In this document: piece by piece, positions 23,437 through 34,323 of the stretch | How positions within the stretch are numbered: the first letter of the stretch is position 1 | Layout: each line of letters opens with the position of its first letter | Origin: Channallabes apus | Taxonomy: Eukaryota; Chordata; Actinopteri; Siluriformes; Clariidae | NCBI GenBank assembly: GCA_030522415.1 | Contig: CM060127.1 | Span: 17,833,314 to 17,897,313, forward strand | Reading direction: 5' to 3' | Length of the DNA: 64,000 bases | The notes under the pieces: generated by a model | What the model saw: only the letters and a program-made list of their open reading frames with translations | Told to the model about the DNA's origin: nothing | Database searches by the model: none | Made by a program: the position numbers and the translations under genes

Positions 23437-24258
23437 CTCAGCAAAAAAAGAAACGTCCTCTGACTTTCAACTGTTTTTACTTTCAGTAAACTTAATGTGT
23501 AAATATTTGTATGAACACTAAAAGAGTCAACACCATAAGACATAAACTATAAATGTTTCACAATGTGTCCCTGAATGAAGGGAGGCTCAAAATCAGTCAG
23601 TACCAGTCAGTATCTGGTGGCCACTAGGTGCTTGAAGTACTGCAGTGCATCTCCTCCTCATGGACTGGACCAGATTTGTCAGTTTTTGCTGTGAGATGGA
23701 GGGATTGTGTGTTCCTGGTGTGACTCGGGCAGTTGTTGTGGCCATCCTGTACCTGTCACGCAGGTGTGATATTCGGATGTACCCACCCTGTGCAGGTGTT
23801 GTTACACGTGGTCTTCCACTGCGAGGATGATCAGCTGTCCTTCCTGTCTCCCTGTAGCGCTGTCTTAGGCGTCTCACAGTGCGGACATGGCGATTTATTG
23901 CCCTAGCCACATCAGCAGTCCTCATGCCTCCCTGCAGCATGCCTAATGCACGTTCACGCAGATGAGCAGGTACCCTGGGCATCTTTCTTTGGGTGTATTT
24001 CACAGTCGGTAGACAAGTCTCTTTAGTGTCCTGCGTTTTTAGAACTGTGACCTTAAATGCCTACTTTCTGTAAGCTGTTAAGGTCTTAACGACCATTCCA
24101 CGGGTGCATGTTAATTAATTGATTATGGTTAATTGAACATGCATGGAAAACATTGTTTAAACCATTTACAATGAAGATCTGTAAAGTTATTTGGATTTGT
24201 ACAACATTATTGTTGAAATACACAGTCCTGAAAAAGGGACGTTTCTTTTTTTGCTGAA
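23437..24258 (-). mobile_element. Tc1-like element with internal deletion
   Basis: Ends are CTCAGCAAAAAAAGAAACG at 23437 and the complement at 24258, each beside TA. The 822-bp element is too short for a full transposase. It keeps only the DNA-binding part of the gene on the minus strand. Confidence 0.85.
23593..24003 (-). pseudogene. Tc1-like transposase remnant, DNA-binding part only
   Basis: The frame starts near MPRVPAHLRERALGMLQ and shows the helix-turn-helix (TADVARAINRHVRTVRRLRQ) and the GRP hook (HPRSGRPRVTTPAQ). Homology to a second helix-turn-helix follows (GYIRISHLRDR). No DDE residues are present; the frame ends in unrelated sequence after a large deletion. Confidence 0.8.
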
Positions 24259-25066
24259 TATATATATATTTTTTTATGTTATAACACAGTGCTGTCGAAT
24301 TTTCTGGAAAATCTGGGTCTGAGTCATGTCAACTGTACTTCTTTTTTTCTTTCTTTCCTTTTTCCAGTTTACTTGACTCAACTTCCAAATAACCTCACAT
24401 GTATGAAAGCGAATCTTCAAGACAGTAATGAAGAGGAACTCCTCCTCTTGGCAAGGCAGCATGGTCCTTGTTTTATAACTCTTAATGACCTTTAGCAGCA
24501 TACAGATTCCTTGTGCAATCAGGGACAAATTGCAATCTCTAAGACTCCAAGCAAGAAAAATTGTTATTTATTTATGCACCACTTAACTTGTACCCAGTTA
24601 ATAAAAATAAGTTCTCTAATCATCTAGAGGATCTTTTCAGTCAGATATATTTAGGTCACAAGAATTCTTACCATAATAACTTTTACCGTGGATTAGGTAC
24701 ATTGGTCGTCTCTGTATTTTTGACAATATTATAGTACTTTTTTGTTGATATAGTACATGCACCATGTACATGGTATAGGGTTCTACAATGGTACATATTT
24801 GGTACAACAATACTGTATTATGGTACTATGGAACAAAAATACTCTCAAAAATATGTAAACCATAATAATAATAATAATATGTATATGGTATACTGTATGT
24901 ATATCTCTGCATGGCATTTTCACCCATCATGGTATCCTCCAAGGGTTACTGCACAATACTTCGGGCAATACCATTATGCTTCTTGGGTACCACAGTTTAG
25001 AACAGTATAGTTCATAGCACAATTTGTACTCAGTAAGTGTCATAGGATTTACCAAAGTAAATTGAT
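24259..25066. other. Intergenic; GGTAC-rich stretch
   Basis: A segment at 24357-24496 follows a strong polypyrimidine acceptor (tttcctttttccag) and stays open to TAG (SNEEELLLLARQHGPCF), but I do not recognise it. At 24690-25020 GTAC-containing words (GGTACAT, GGTACTATGG) recur and suggest an old MITE. Confidence 0.35.
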
Positions 25067-26507
25067 TACACTGTTTTTTTTGTGGAATTTACTTGAATAA
25101 ATCATGTAAAAAATATTTTACTTATTTACTGGCCTAAATTATTTAGCCAGATGCATATTATTTTTAAGTATTTACTGCTTGATTTTTTCCCCTAGCAGAA
25201 TCTACTTAAAAAAATCATGTAAAATATCCTAAATTATTTAGCCAGATACATGATGATTTTAACATTATTAGTGGAATAATCTTTTTTTAGTTTAAGCAGA
25301 TAACAAAAGGTACTCGTATGTATTAAGGAAAATTACTTAATAATATAAAAAACATTTTATAATGAAATGAATACATAATGCATTTGTGTTAAACATGCTT
25401 TTATTTCATGTTTCACTGGTATTAAAATATTAAACACTTTGTAAAATAGTGTATATAACATTTACAGCAGATTTAAGATCTGTAAAACAATTTGTAAAAC
25501 TTTTTTTTTTTTAATTTCTATTGAAATCAACTGTTTAGCATTATATGCTAGCATCTTTTCTTGTGGGTATAGTCACATTCTGTACTAAAACCTGAGAGAA
25601 CTTGTACAGTAAACCATTTCTAGGTTCATATCTTTGTAACATTACCCTATTTACATGTACATTTAGGCATTTGGCAGACGGTCTTATCCAGAGTGACTTA
25701 ATAAAACCCTATTTCCCGTATGCGGTTTGACTCAGATGCGGTGTCAGGCACCGTGAGTCAGCGCGATTGCCCGCCAACGTTCCGCTGGCGCTCCACGAAG
25801 TTCTGTAAGGTCCGCACGCTTTCGCGAAGACCGGCGCGGAAAGATGGAAACGTACCCACAGCGCCAAAAACTTGCAGTGAATCATAATGAACCGTACTTA
25901 CGGCTACCGCGAGAAACTGCATACTGTAGGTGCACTCCCCAAAACCTGTTCCAGTGAACTGTGGAGACACAACAACAAACTCAAGTATGCTACTGGCGGA
26001 CAGGATGTTTTCAGAAATTTTCACAATGTTTAATTTATTTCATTTATATTGCTGACACTAATGCAACAAAGGAGCTTATTTAAGAAATCAAAATAAAGTA
26101 TAAAAATTAGTAAGGGGCTTAACTTACTTCTTAACATTTTACACTGTTCGCCTGCTCCTTCAAAATGGCGTCTGATCACTGCTGCTGCTGTTGTTGTTGT
26201 GATTCAAATGAAGGTGACTTAATAAAACCCGGGTAATTGAGCCAATTCTCTTAAAATAAATATGAAGCCTTTTTTCCTAAATTTTTTTGACTAAATGGTT
26301 CCTCAAATTAAGCCTAAAAATTTTACTCATTTCCTTAAAAAAATAGGTAAAATTTATTTCTTAATTTTATTAGTGAAATGTTCTCAATATATTATAAAAA
26401 ACACAGAAAACCATTTTTTAATGAAATATGCACATTATTTTTAATTATTACATCAATTTTTTTAAATGAAAATTACAAGCCTCATGATTCAGTTTTTACA
26501 GTGTATG
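25067..26507. mobile_element. Possible MITE with TACACTG / CAGTGTA ends, composite interior
   Basis: The left end reads TACACTGTTTTTTTTG and the right end TTTTTACAGTGTA, weakly inverted. Inside, 25655-25705 matches the tail of a tRNA-type fish SINE (GCATTTGGCAGACG, CTTATCCAGAG). A block of about 500 bp (25712-26213), GC-rich at first, is bracketed by the 17-bp direct repeat GTGACTTAATAAAACCC at about 25695 and 26215. The minus frame at 25758-26024 is unrecognised. Confidence 0.4.
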
Positions 26508-28075
26508 GTGGTATATGGTATATTACTGAAGTAAACTATAGGTGGATTTGGTGATGATCTTGATCCTTGCCCACAAAAAATATATATTTATATGTAGAAT
26601 TATGCATAGGAACTTCATCAGTTCTTTAAAAAATGTTAGAATATAGGCCTATTTGCATATGATTACAGCTGAATGTGTGAAAAAGAATAATATTAAAATG
26701 TATTATTATTATTATTATTATTATTTTACCATGTCATTATAAATTTCCCCACCAAAAATATGGATGGTAACATTAACTAAGATTAAAATAAAAAAAAAAG
26801 GTCAAGCATTTAAAGCATTTACATAGTTGAGGGAGCAGGAAATTCCCTAATTGACAATGTTTGTCAATTGCCTTTATTAAGTATTTAACTGTAGGTGTCC
26901 TTACCTTGGTCTTTTCTCCAGGATTCACTTCTACACTGCAAATTATCTGACACTTGCCATGATTTAAAATCTGACTTTCAGACATGATAGATAATTTGCC
27001 TTGTTTTAAAAATTACTTACTTGTTTTTAATACTTGATTTTATATCATAATCTTAAACTGAGCATGAGTATATCATTTTGTCTTTATTAGTCCAGAAATC
27101 CTAAATTGGATAGAATAGCTCTTAAAATAAGCTAAATTAGTTATTTCACCAGACGTCTCACAAAATAAAACTTCTTTTAAGATTCTTTGACAAACTCAAA
27201 GATTTGTTTGCTCAGTTTGCTTGATTTAAAAATCTTATTTCAAGATTTCTTACCAAGTAAAATTTACTTGCTGCATGGACAGATAATTTCACTAGTTTTA
27301 GGTAATTTTTTTATCAAATGTAGTAATTGTTTCTTATTTTTAGACTAACAATTTTTGCAGTGTAGCTCCAGCAATCTCTGTACTATGTGAAACTGGTTCT
27401 CTTGTACAGCAATCATCAAAAGACTCAGGCAGAAGTCTTTCAGCAATAAAGAAAGGGAAGATTTTTATTTATGACAATCCAAGTAATTCCAGCATGTTCA
27501 AATGGTCTATTTTAACACAACTTAATAAAATACAAATTTGATACATATCTGTACTTATACAGTTTAAGTTGGATAAAGTTCTAATAAAAAAGATATATAT
27601 TTTCATCTTGCATTTCAATATTTTAACTTATTATATTCAATGTAAGTCCCACTGACACCTATCTCTTTTGAAATGACAATGAAACTGCAGATTTTTAAAT
27701 TCAAGATTCAAATGACTTTATTAATCCCAGAGGAAAATGTCTATTATATTATAAATAAACACATTCTTGGTGATCTTCCTTCAGTCAAAATCGTGCCCAG
27801 ACATGGGATTTCTAACAAGAAATGGAAATTCCATGGTGAGGACAAAACAACTCTTTCTTTTTTTCTTACTTTTCTTATGTCTGTCACGTACTGTATATAC
27901 TGTACAGTACAGTATTACATAAAAGTAACACAAAACAAAGGTATAAAATAAAGTTTCATGTGAACAAATCAACTGATCATTTTTCAATTTTAGTTGTACT
28001 GTACAATATCACAATTAGTGCAGAGTTTACATAGTTCTAATAATAATACTGTAATAATTAATACTGTACACTCAC
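26508..28075. other. Intergenic, AT-rich, old repeats
   Basis: Includes (TTA)n at about 26701-26725 and a segment at about 27000-27362 ending in ATTTTTGCAGTGTA that may be another MITE end. A repeat head (TTCAAGATTCAAATGACTTT) occurs near 27702. No gene recognised. Confidence 0.4.
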
Positions 28076-28206
28076 TTCATCCACCTGGGAGATTTCAGGA
28101 TCTCCCTTTTCTAAGGTATTTAGGACTTGCTTCAGTGTTGTCCACTCTCTTCTGGTAGCCAGCTGTAGAAGCTGTGTCCTCCCCACACCCACAGGAGCAT
28201 TTATTT
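28076..28206 (-). pseudogene. Orphan TRPN-like N-terminal exon, opposite strand to trpn1
   Basis: Between the acceptor tgaaatgacag and the strong donor GAA/GTGAGT the minus frame reads INAPVGVGRTQLLQLATRRE, then WTTLKQVLNTLEKGDPEISQ. This resembles the segment just before the first ankyrin repeat in NompC/TRPN proteins (hydrophobic LA..-EW...-L..LEKG). I find no matching next exon within the following 10 kb of that strand. It could be a stranded duplicate, part of a second gene, or another ankyrin-type gene. Confidence 0.4.
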
Positions 28207-28470
28207 CTGTCATTTCAGCAGTGTACAATAACAAAAAAAATGTCTTGTGCAGGGGTATTGAAAACCTTTTCACCAGGTCTTGGTTTCCCAGTCATCAGTT
28301 CTATCAGCAGATGCTGTTATATGTATAATGCACCTCCTCCTTTCTTAGTAGGAGGATCTTCTTTTACCTAGGCAAAGAACATTGGCAGCGGATCCTATGG
28401 GTGCTGTGGGTTGTGCTGTAACACTTTATGCATGGGACTAATTCCAGCGCATTCCATGGATCCTTGATCA
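28207..28470. other. Intergenic, no gene assigned
   Basis: On the minus strand a short frame (HLLIELMTGKPRP) with borders resembling splice sites could precede the orphan exon in phase, but support is weak. Confidence 0.25.
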
Positions 28471-28479
28471 GATCAGAAT

Positions 28480-29050
28480 CAGAAAGAGCTTTATTGCCAA
28501 GTAGACTTGCACATACGAGGAATTTGTTTTGGTGACTGAAGCATTCAGAGTAGACAACAACACACTCAACACAAGAACGAAATGGAAAAAAAAAAAAGGA
28601 ATAGGATGTATTATCAAATAAATATCAGTGGCATTACACAGTTCTGCACCTACTGCACATAATAATATTGCACATGTATTTATAGGATAGTGGGGAGAAC
28701 TGTTCATGAGGGAGATTGCCTGGGGGGGAAACTGTTCTTGTGTCTGGCTGGATTGGTGTTTGGTGCTCTGTAACGCAGACCTGATGGCAAAGAGAGAAGA
28801 TGGCTTGCATGTGAGGGGTCCAAAGTAATATTTGAGCCCTTTTCTTTACTCCTTATACATACAGTTCTCGAATGGTGGGGTAGTTCTCTGGGTAGTATGG
28901 ACTGGAGCAGTGTGCGATGATTGTATTAAAAGCAGAAGAGAAGTCCACAAACAAGACCCTTGAATAAGTCCCAGACTTGACCATACATACAGTATGTTGC
29001 AGGATGAAGTGCAGTCCCATGTTGACTGCATCATCCACAGACCAGTTTCC
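28480..29050 (-). mobile_element. LINE fragment (CR1/L2-type) with reverse transcriptase remnant
   Basis: The minus frame at 28853-29038 reads DDAVNMGLHFILQH and then the reverse transcriptase A motif ILFVDFSSAFNT (here VLFVDFSSAFNTII). The block 28480-28840 (AGAGCTTTATTGCCAAGTA on the + strand) is the common 3' part of such fish LINEs. Frames are short and broken. Confidence 0.7.
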
Positions 29051-29052
29051 TC

Positions 29053-29583
29053 TACAGGTAGTCCCCGATTTACAAACATTTGAGTTACGAATTTCTGCAG
29101 ATAAGCATGAACTGTTCTACTTCCGGTTCAATCAGAAGTAGCTCACATGTATTGTGCATACATTATAAAAAATAAAGCTTAAATTGGATTAGCAGGAGTC
29201 AGAAATAACATATCTCTTCCATACAGTTTCAGCAGATAAATGGAAGAGGAGGAAACAAAACAGGAAATTGTGCTGGTTTTAGGTGACATCACAGGATTTA
29301 AAGAGGAAAGGACTGATCTCAATCAGGCACTTATATCAGGTACAGTATATGAAATGAGCAATTTTGTTTAAATACTAACAATTCAAGTCCAACAGGTTAA
29401 TTTCTATATCTGTTACATCTGCCAACTCCAAAGTCATGCAGAAGCAGCTGCACAACTCATGCACAACTAGTTTTTTGACGAACAAGAAACGGATGTTATG
29501 AGGAAAAAAGCTGAGCTAGACGCAGGTTTACATATTATTCAAAGCAAGAAAGCTGCAGCAGATACAGTAGCTGAAGCTGCAGT
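29053..29583. other. Possible Tigger-like end and unassigned DNA
   Basis: The sequence from 29055, CAGGTAGTCCCCGATTTAC, resembles the terminal repeat of pogo/Tigger-like elements. No opposite end was found. The rest holds no recognised gene. Confidence 0.35.
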
Positions 29584-29586
29584 ATA

Positions 29587-29830
29587 CAGGTACATCTCAA
29601 TAAATTAGAATATCATTGAAAAGTTGATTTTATTCAATTCAAAAAGTGAAACTCATATATTATACAGATTTATTACTGATTTGATTACTGATTGATTACT
29701 GATATGTGTCAAGTGTTTATTTCCTTTAATTTTTATGAGTATGGCTTACATCTCAGAAAATTAGAATATTGTGAAAAAGTTTAATATTGGAGACTCATGG
29801 TGTCACACTCTAATCAGCTAATTTACTCAA
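29587..29830 (+). mobile_element. Non-autonomous DNA transposon fragment
   Basis: It begins TACAGGTACATCTCAATAAA, followed by TTAGAATATCATTGAAAAG and AGTGAAACTCATATATTATA, words of a widespread fish repeat. It ends without a matching inverted end. Confidence 0.5.
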
Positions 29831-31211
29831 AGAAAGAATTTTAGAAATAATTAAAAAGTACAACAGACCTTTCAGCAGATGAGCAGGAAAGTGGTAAGCA
29901 TCCAGTGGAGCTGCATGTCCTTAAACAGTTCATTAGAAAAAAAAACAGTGACTACATCCAAAAACACTCCCTAGTTTACTTTTTACTTTGGGGGGTAACA
30001 GAATTCCCAGAAATTCACAGACATATATAAAGATAAATATATGGAGTTCAAAACACTGAAGTTGAAGGCAGCCTCAGGTGTCGAGAACCAGCAATGCAGT
30101 TTCACCCAACATAAACCTGTCACAGAAACAACATAAACACAAAGTCTGAAAAAAAGTTGAGCGTCAAGCAGTCAATGATGTTACAGAGTACTTAATTTAA
30201 AAGGAAACAGACAGTTCAGGTCTTTTAACATTCGTTGATCTACCTGAAAATTATTGGACATGGAATACTTCTTTTCTGAGCAGTACGAACCTTTTCACCT
30301 AGAGAAGCGTTTGATTTGATAGTTAAGTGGATGGGACCAGAATCGTCAGCATGGGTAAAAAGAATTTGTGTAGCGCATGTGGTCAACCACCTGGCTGGAC
30401 TGCAGATGGTGTGGCATATATATTTGAAGAATGCTACGGGGTCCTGAAGTAACACGCCAAAGGCTGGAAGACTTACCGTGGCTCAGCAATAAGGACTATG
30501 CTAAACTTCGGGAATTGGGTGATTTGATTTTGGAACTCCAATGTGCAAAAGAAGAAATATCTTCCAGGCCTCAGCTATTTGGATGCAGCATGTAAAGTTA
30601 AGCCAATATCAGAAACACGTACTTATAGCTTACAGAAAAAATGGGCAGTTAAGGGATCTACAGTAAGTGCAAGAAAGAATACAGCATAGCATTCCCTCTA
30701 TTCTTTCTCTCTTTGAAATTTATCAGACAACAGGCAAAAATTAGGATTAATCCTATCATTTGATCCTCCACTCCCAACAATCAACTACACTGCATGAAAA
30801 GAACTGTATATGTACTGTAACAGTAAATCCCTGCAAATTACACAGATTTTTGGGATATATTCAGAAAAATACTGGCCAAATTCCTCATGTTCATATACAT
30901 CCACAGGTGTATTTGCATTTCAAACCTTGAGCTTTTTCAAGTCAGATTCTAAAACCTAAAACTTTTTATTGGTTCTTCTTCTTTTAGTTCAACCCAAAAC
31001 CCTCTCAGCTATTGGACCAGTATATGCATTCGCATTTATCTTATTGTTTGGGCTTACATTTCAGCTCACCAACAACCCCAGATACTGTATGTAGGCCTGC
31101 TTATATACAGTACCTACAGGCCTTCAGTACTATTCACAATATAAATGCTTAGACAGTGATGGACTTTTGCTATCGTTCATTACAATAATGAAATATATAA
31201 AACAAGAACAA
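29831..31211. other. Intergenic, no gene recognised
   Basis: AT-rich DNA with no clear coding frame or repeat structure. Confidence 0.45.
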
Positions 31212-31408
31212 ATTGAAATATAGTTGCGAGCAACGATGACGGGCCCAAGCACCCTGTGCCATCGCCTCCCAGGTGCACCGACAACCTGTTTGTCTTTTGA
31301 GCGTGTTAAGACCTACAAAAAGCCATCGCTGCCGGGCAACTTGCACACTTCACACAATAATACGTAATAGGGCTGATGTCAGCTTGGGCCCTAAATATTT
31401 GTCATGTC

Positions 31409-31495
<87 letters not shown>

Positions 31496-31628
31496 TGTTA
31501 ACATTTGTGATGTGAGTGTGTATATGTGTGATGTATGAGTGTTTATGCCTGCATGCGTGTGTGTCTCTGTGTGTGTGTGAGAGAGAGAGCATGTACATGT
31601 ATGTGTGTGATATTAGTGTGTTTGTGCA

Positions 31629-31678
<50 letters not shown>

Positions 31679-31811
31679 TGTTAACATTTGTGATGTGAGT
31701 GTGTATATGTGTGATGTATGAGTGTTTATGCCTGCATGCGTGTGGGTCTCTGTGTGTGTGTGAGAGAGAGAGCATGTACATGTATGTGTGTGATATTAGT
31801 GTGTTTGTGCA

Positions 31812-31892
<81 letters not shown>

Positions 31893-32320
31893 GTTGACAT
31901 TTGTGTTGTGTATGTGTGTAGAATAGGCTGCAGATGCTGGAAAAAGTCATCACACTATGATGTCACTGAATATAATCTCACTCAATATAATGCCACACAG
32001 AAAGTTATTAATCACTTTTCAGCATATGTTTAAGGCATCATCCTCGATGTATTTAGATCCATATGGCCCGGTTTGGTGGCAATCGTATAAATTCCCGAAG
32101 AGGAGTATATCAAAATCCATCAGGTGCATTTTTGCGAACGACCCAAAATAACCGACCTCCTGTTTAGTTGAGCCCAAGACATGCAGTGAATGCTGAATGA
32201 GCTCTAAATGTGTACCGAGTTTCTTGTGCATATGTGCAAGTGTGTATGAGCTATGCATTCAAAATCTCGTTTGAGGGCTCCTAAGGGCCCCAGGCCACGT
32301 GATTCTCAGGCATCCTAATG
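31212..32320 (+). repeat. Dispersed repeat R1, longest copy, with GT arrays inside
   Basis: The start reads AGTTGCGAGCAACGATGACG (compare 53433, AGTTGCAAGCAATGATGA). The later part (about 31950-32320) shares with 51.3-51.8 kb the words CGGTTTGGTGGCAATCGTAT, ATGTGCAAGTGTGTATGAGC and GGCATCCTAATG, all diverged. Three (TG)n arrays lie at 31411-31492, 31635-31676 and 31815-31888. Confidence 0.6.
31490..31820. repeat. Tandem duplication of a 184-bp unit among GT arrays
   Basis: The segment from GAGTGTTAACATTTGTGATG through GAGAGAGAGAGCATGTACAT to GTTTGTGCATGCG appears at about 31492-31635 and again at about 31676-31817 with almost no change, which implies a recent duplication between TG arrays. 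Confidence 0.85.
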
Positions 32321-32842
32321 CCAGCAGATTCCAATCTGCCTTTGGACTTACATTTCAGCACACCCACAACCCCAGATATGGCTGCTTATATAAGGTATAT
32401 ACAGGTATATAAGCAGGCCCGGACATGATTGTTACATTCATAATAACCAAACACAAAAAGTTATTTCGAAATATTTATATAAAACTATAAATCTTTGTGC
32501 AAATTGCTAAATAAAAACCATTCATTCATTCATCTTCTATACTGCTTTATCCTGTATTTAGGGTCATGGTTTCCCAGGTATGTCCACTGACTTGAGTTAC
32601 ATTGTTGTCTGTGGACATTTATGTTTTTTTTGTAACCTGGGTCAGTTTTTACCCGTATACATCTGACAAACTTGAAATTAAGTACAGTAGGGGTGTACTG
32701 TTTACAAAATTCAGTTCATAAATGATGATTTTAAAAGATGACATGATGTATTCATGCTGGAAAACCCTCCAATGTGGCTGAATTTAAACAATTCTGCATA
32801 GAAAAGAGGGCCAAAAAAAAAAAACACATTAATGTGAATGAC
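32321..32842. other. Intergenic with a minus-strand SINE tail
   Basis: At about 32521-32570 the words CATTCATTCATCTTCTATAC and CTTTATCCTGTATTTAGGGT are the 3' end of the DANA-like SINE in reverse. Nothing else is recognised. Confidence 0.6.
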
Positions 32843-33208
32843 GGTGTAGTGGTTAGCACTGTCGCCTTGCACCTCCAGGGGTCTGGGTTCGATTCCCGGC
32901 CAGGCTCGATTCACATCTCTGTGTGCATGGAGTTTGCATGTTCTCCCCATGCTTGGTCGGTTTCCTCCGGGTACTCCGGTTTCCTCCCACAGTCCAAAGA
33001 TATGCAGGTTAGGCTAATTGGCGTTCCTAAATTGCCCGTAGTGTGTGATTGGGTGTGTGAGTGTGTGTATGTGTGTGTGCCCTGCGATGGATTGGCACCC
33101 TGTCCAGGGTGTACCCCGCCTAGTGCCCGAAGTCTCCTGGGATAGGCTCCAGGTCCCCCGCGACCCTGAACACAGGATTAAGCGGTATAGAAGATGAATG
33201 AATGAATG
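32843..33208 (+). mobile_element. tRNA-derived SINE (DANA-like), slightly 5'-truncated
   Basis: Lacks the first bases of the head (starts GGTGTAGTGGTTAGC) but has the B box, body and GAATG tail. The 12-bp direct repeat AATGTGAATGAC flanks it at 32831-32842 and 33209-33220. Confidence 0.88.
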
Positions 33209-33273
33209 AATGTGAATGACTCATTGCTAATTATCACAGTTGCCAAGAGTGGCTCAACCAGTTATTCCGAGGC

Positions 33274-33275
<2 letters not shown>

Positions 33276-33325
<50 letters not shown>

Positions 33326-33350
33326 ATATATATATATATATATATATGGC
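33276..33350. repeat. (TA)n microsatellite
   Basis: Nearly pure TA dinucleotides with a GTATGTA interruption. Confidence 0.9.
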
Positions 33351-33775
33351 ACTATAAACTGTTTGTCAATGAATGTGTGCAAAGTGTAATTGCATGAATA
33401 ACAGAAGTAAAAGATTTGAATCACTTTATTGTACCGAACCAAATGATTCGAATCACCAAAACGAATCACATCACTAGACTGAGTTAAACTCCTTACATTT
33501 CGCTTCTAACATCATAAATCACTAACGTGTAATTGTAAAAGTTGATTCTTCTTCTTTGTTTTTCGGCTGTTCCCTTACAAAATGTTAATACATTTTATGC
33601 TTGTTTTTTTGCATCTTGTTGCTCCTCCTGTAGCCTCCGAAAACTCAGATATATTACCAACATAATAACAAATTAGGAAATGAACGACTTCTTAGGTTTA
33701 CCCTTGATTATGTTAAATCTGCCACGTGATTTTACGGCAACTGTTGCGAATTTCAGCTCTAGCGTTTTTTGCTCA
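33351..33775. other. Intergenic, upstream of cndp2
   Basis: No gene. Around 33425-33470 several GATTCGAATC-type words suggest an old DNA-transposon end. Confidence 0.35.
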
Positions 33776-33960
33776 TGTGATATCCTGTGGTAGGCGTGAC
33801 ACGTTCGGTCTACAGGCGAAATCCTATTGGTCTACGGAAGCGTCCATTTTAACCTATATATTTATGGGGATATTTGATTGGTTGTTTCTGGAGAGCGTCT
33901 AAAGCGGAAGTTAAAATATCGAATACATTTTATGCCAGAGTAAGAAGACTAAAGGAAGTA
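33776..33960 (+). promoter_or_regulatory. Candidate cndp2 promoter and 5' untranslated start
   Basis: Two inverted CCAAT words (ATTGG at 33826-33830 and 33877-33881), an A/T-rich TATATATTTATGG near 33855, and an ETS-type GCGGAAGT at 33904-33911 cluster about 400-500 bp before the start codon. A possible first splice donor (TCCAG/GTGATT) lies near 33970, with an acceptor near 34270. The transcription start itself cannot be read from sequence. Confidence 0.4.
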
Positions 33961-34323
33961 GTTTATCCAGGTGATTGTCTATACGCTTAATAATTTAGTC
34001 GAATTGATTCTAAATTAATCCACATTCATCCGTGAAATTTTTGGTAACGGTGTGCGAATTTTCTGTTGTTATTTCTTTTATTTTGTACTGTGGCATTAAT
34101 TATTGGAAACAGTGGTCTTGTCAGATCAATCTTTTGAGTTATTAATGACTAATCGTTTCTTCCTGGGTTTTGTGCACTTATCTTTTAATTCAACAGCTTT
34201 GATAAAGAAGTGAAGTTGTCAGCAGTTATAAAGTCCATTTCTGTAATACAAACTCTTTGTGTTTTAAAGGGGCAAGACGTGACACTTCGGCATTAGGCGT
34301 CAGGACTGCATCGTTACAGCACC

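Noticed and set aside
31407..31953. Open frames of 60-124 codons
   Set aside because: Products of TG microsatellites, without composition or borders of a gene.
32774..33145. 123-codon plus frame
   Set aside because: Repeat of the SINE-derived frame seen at the other copies.
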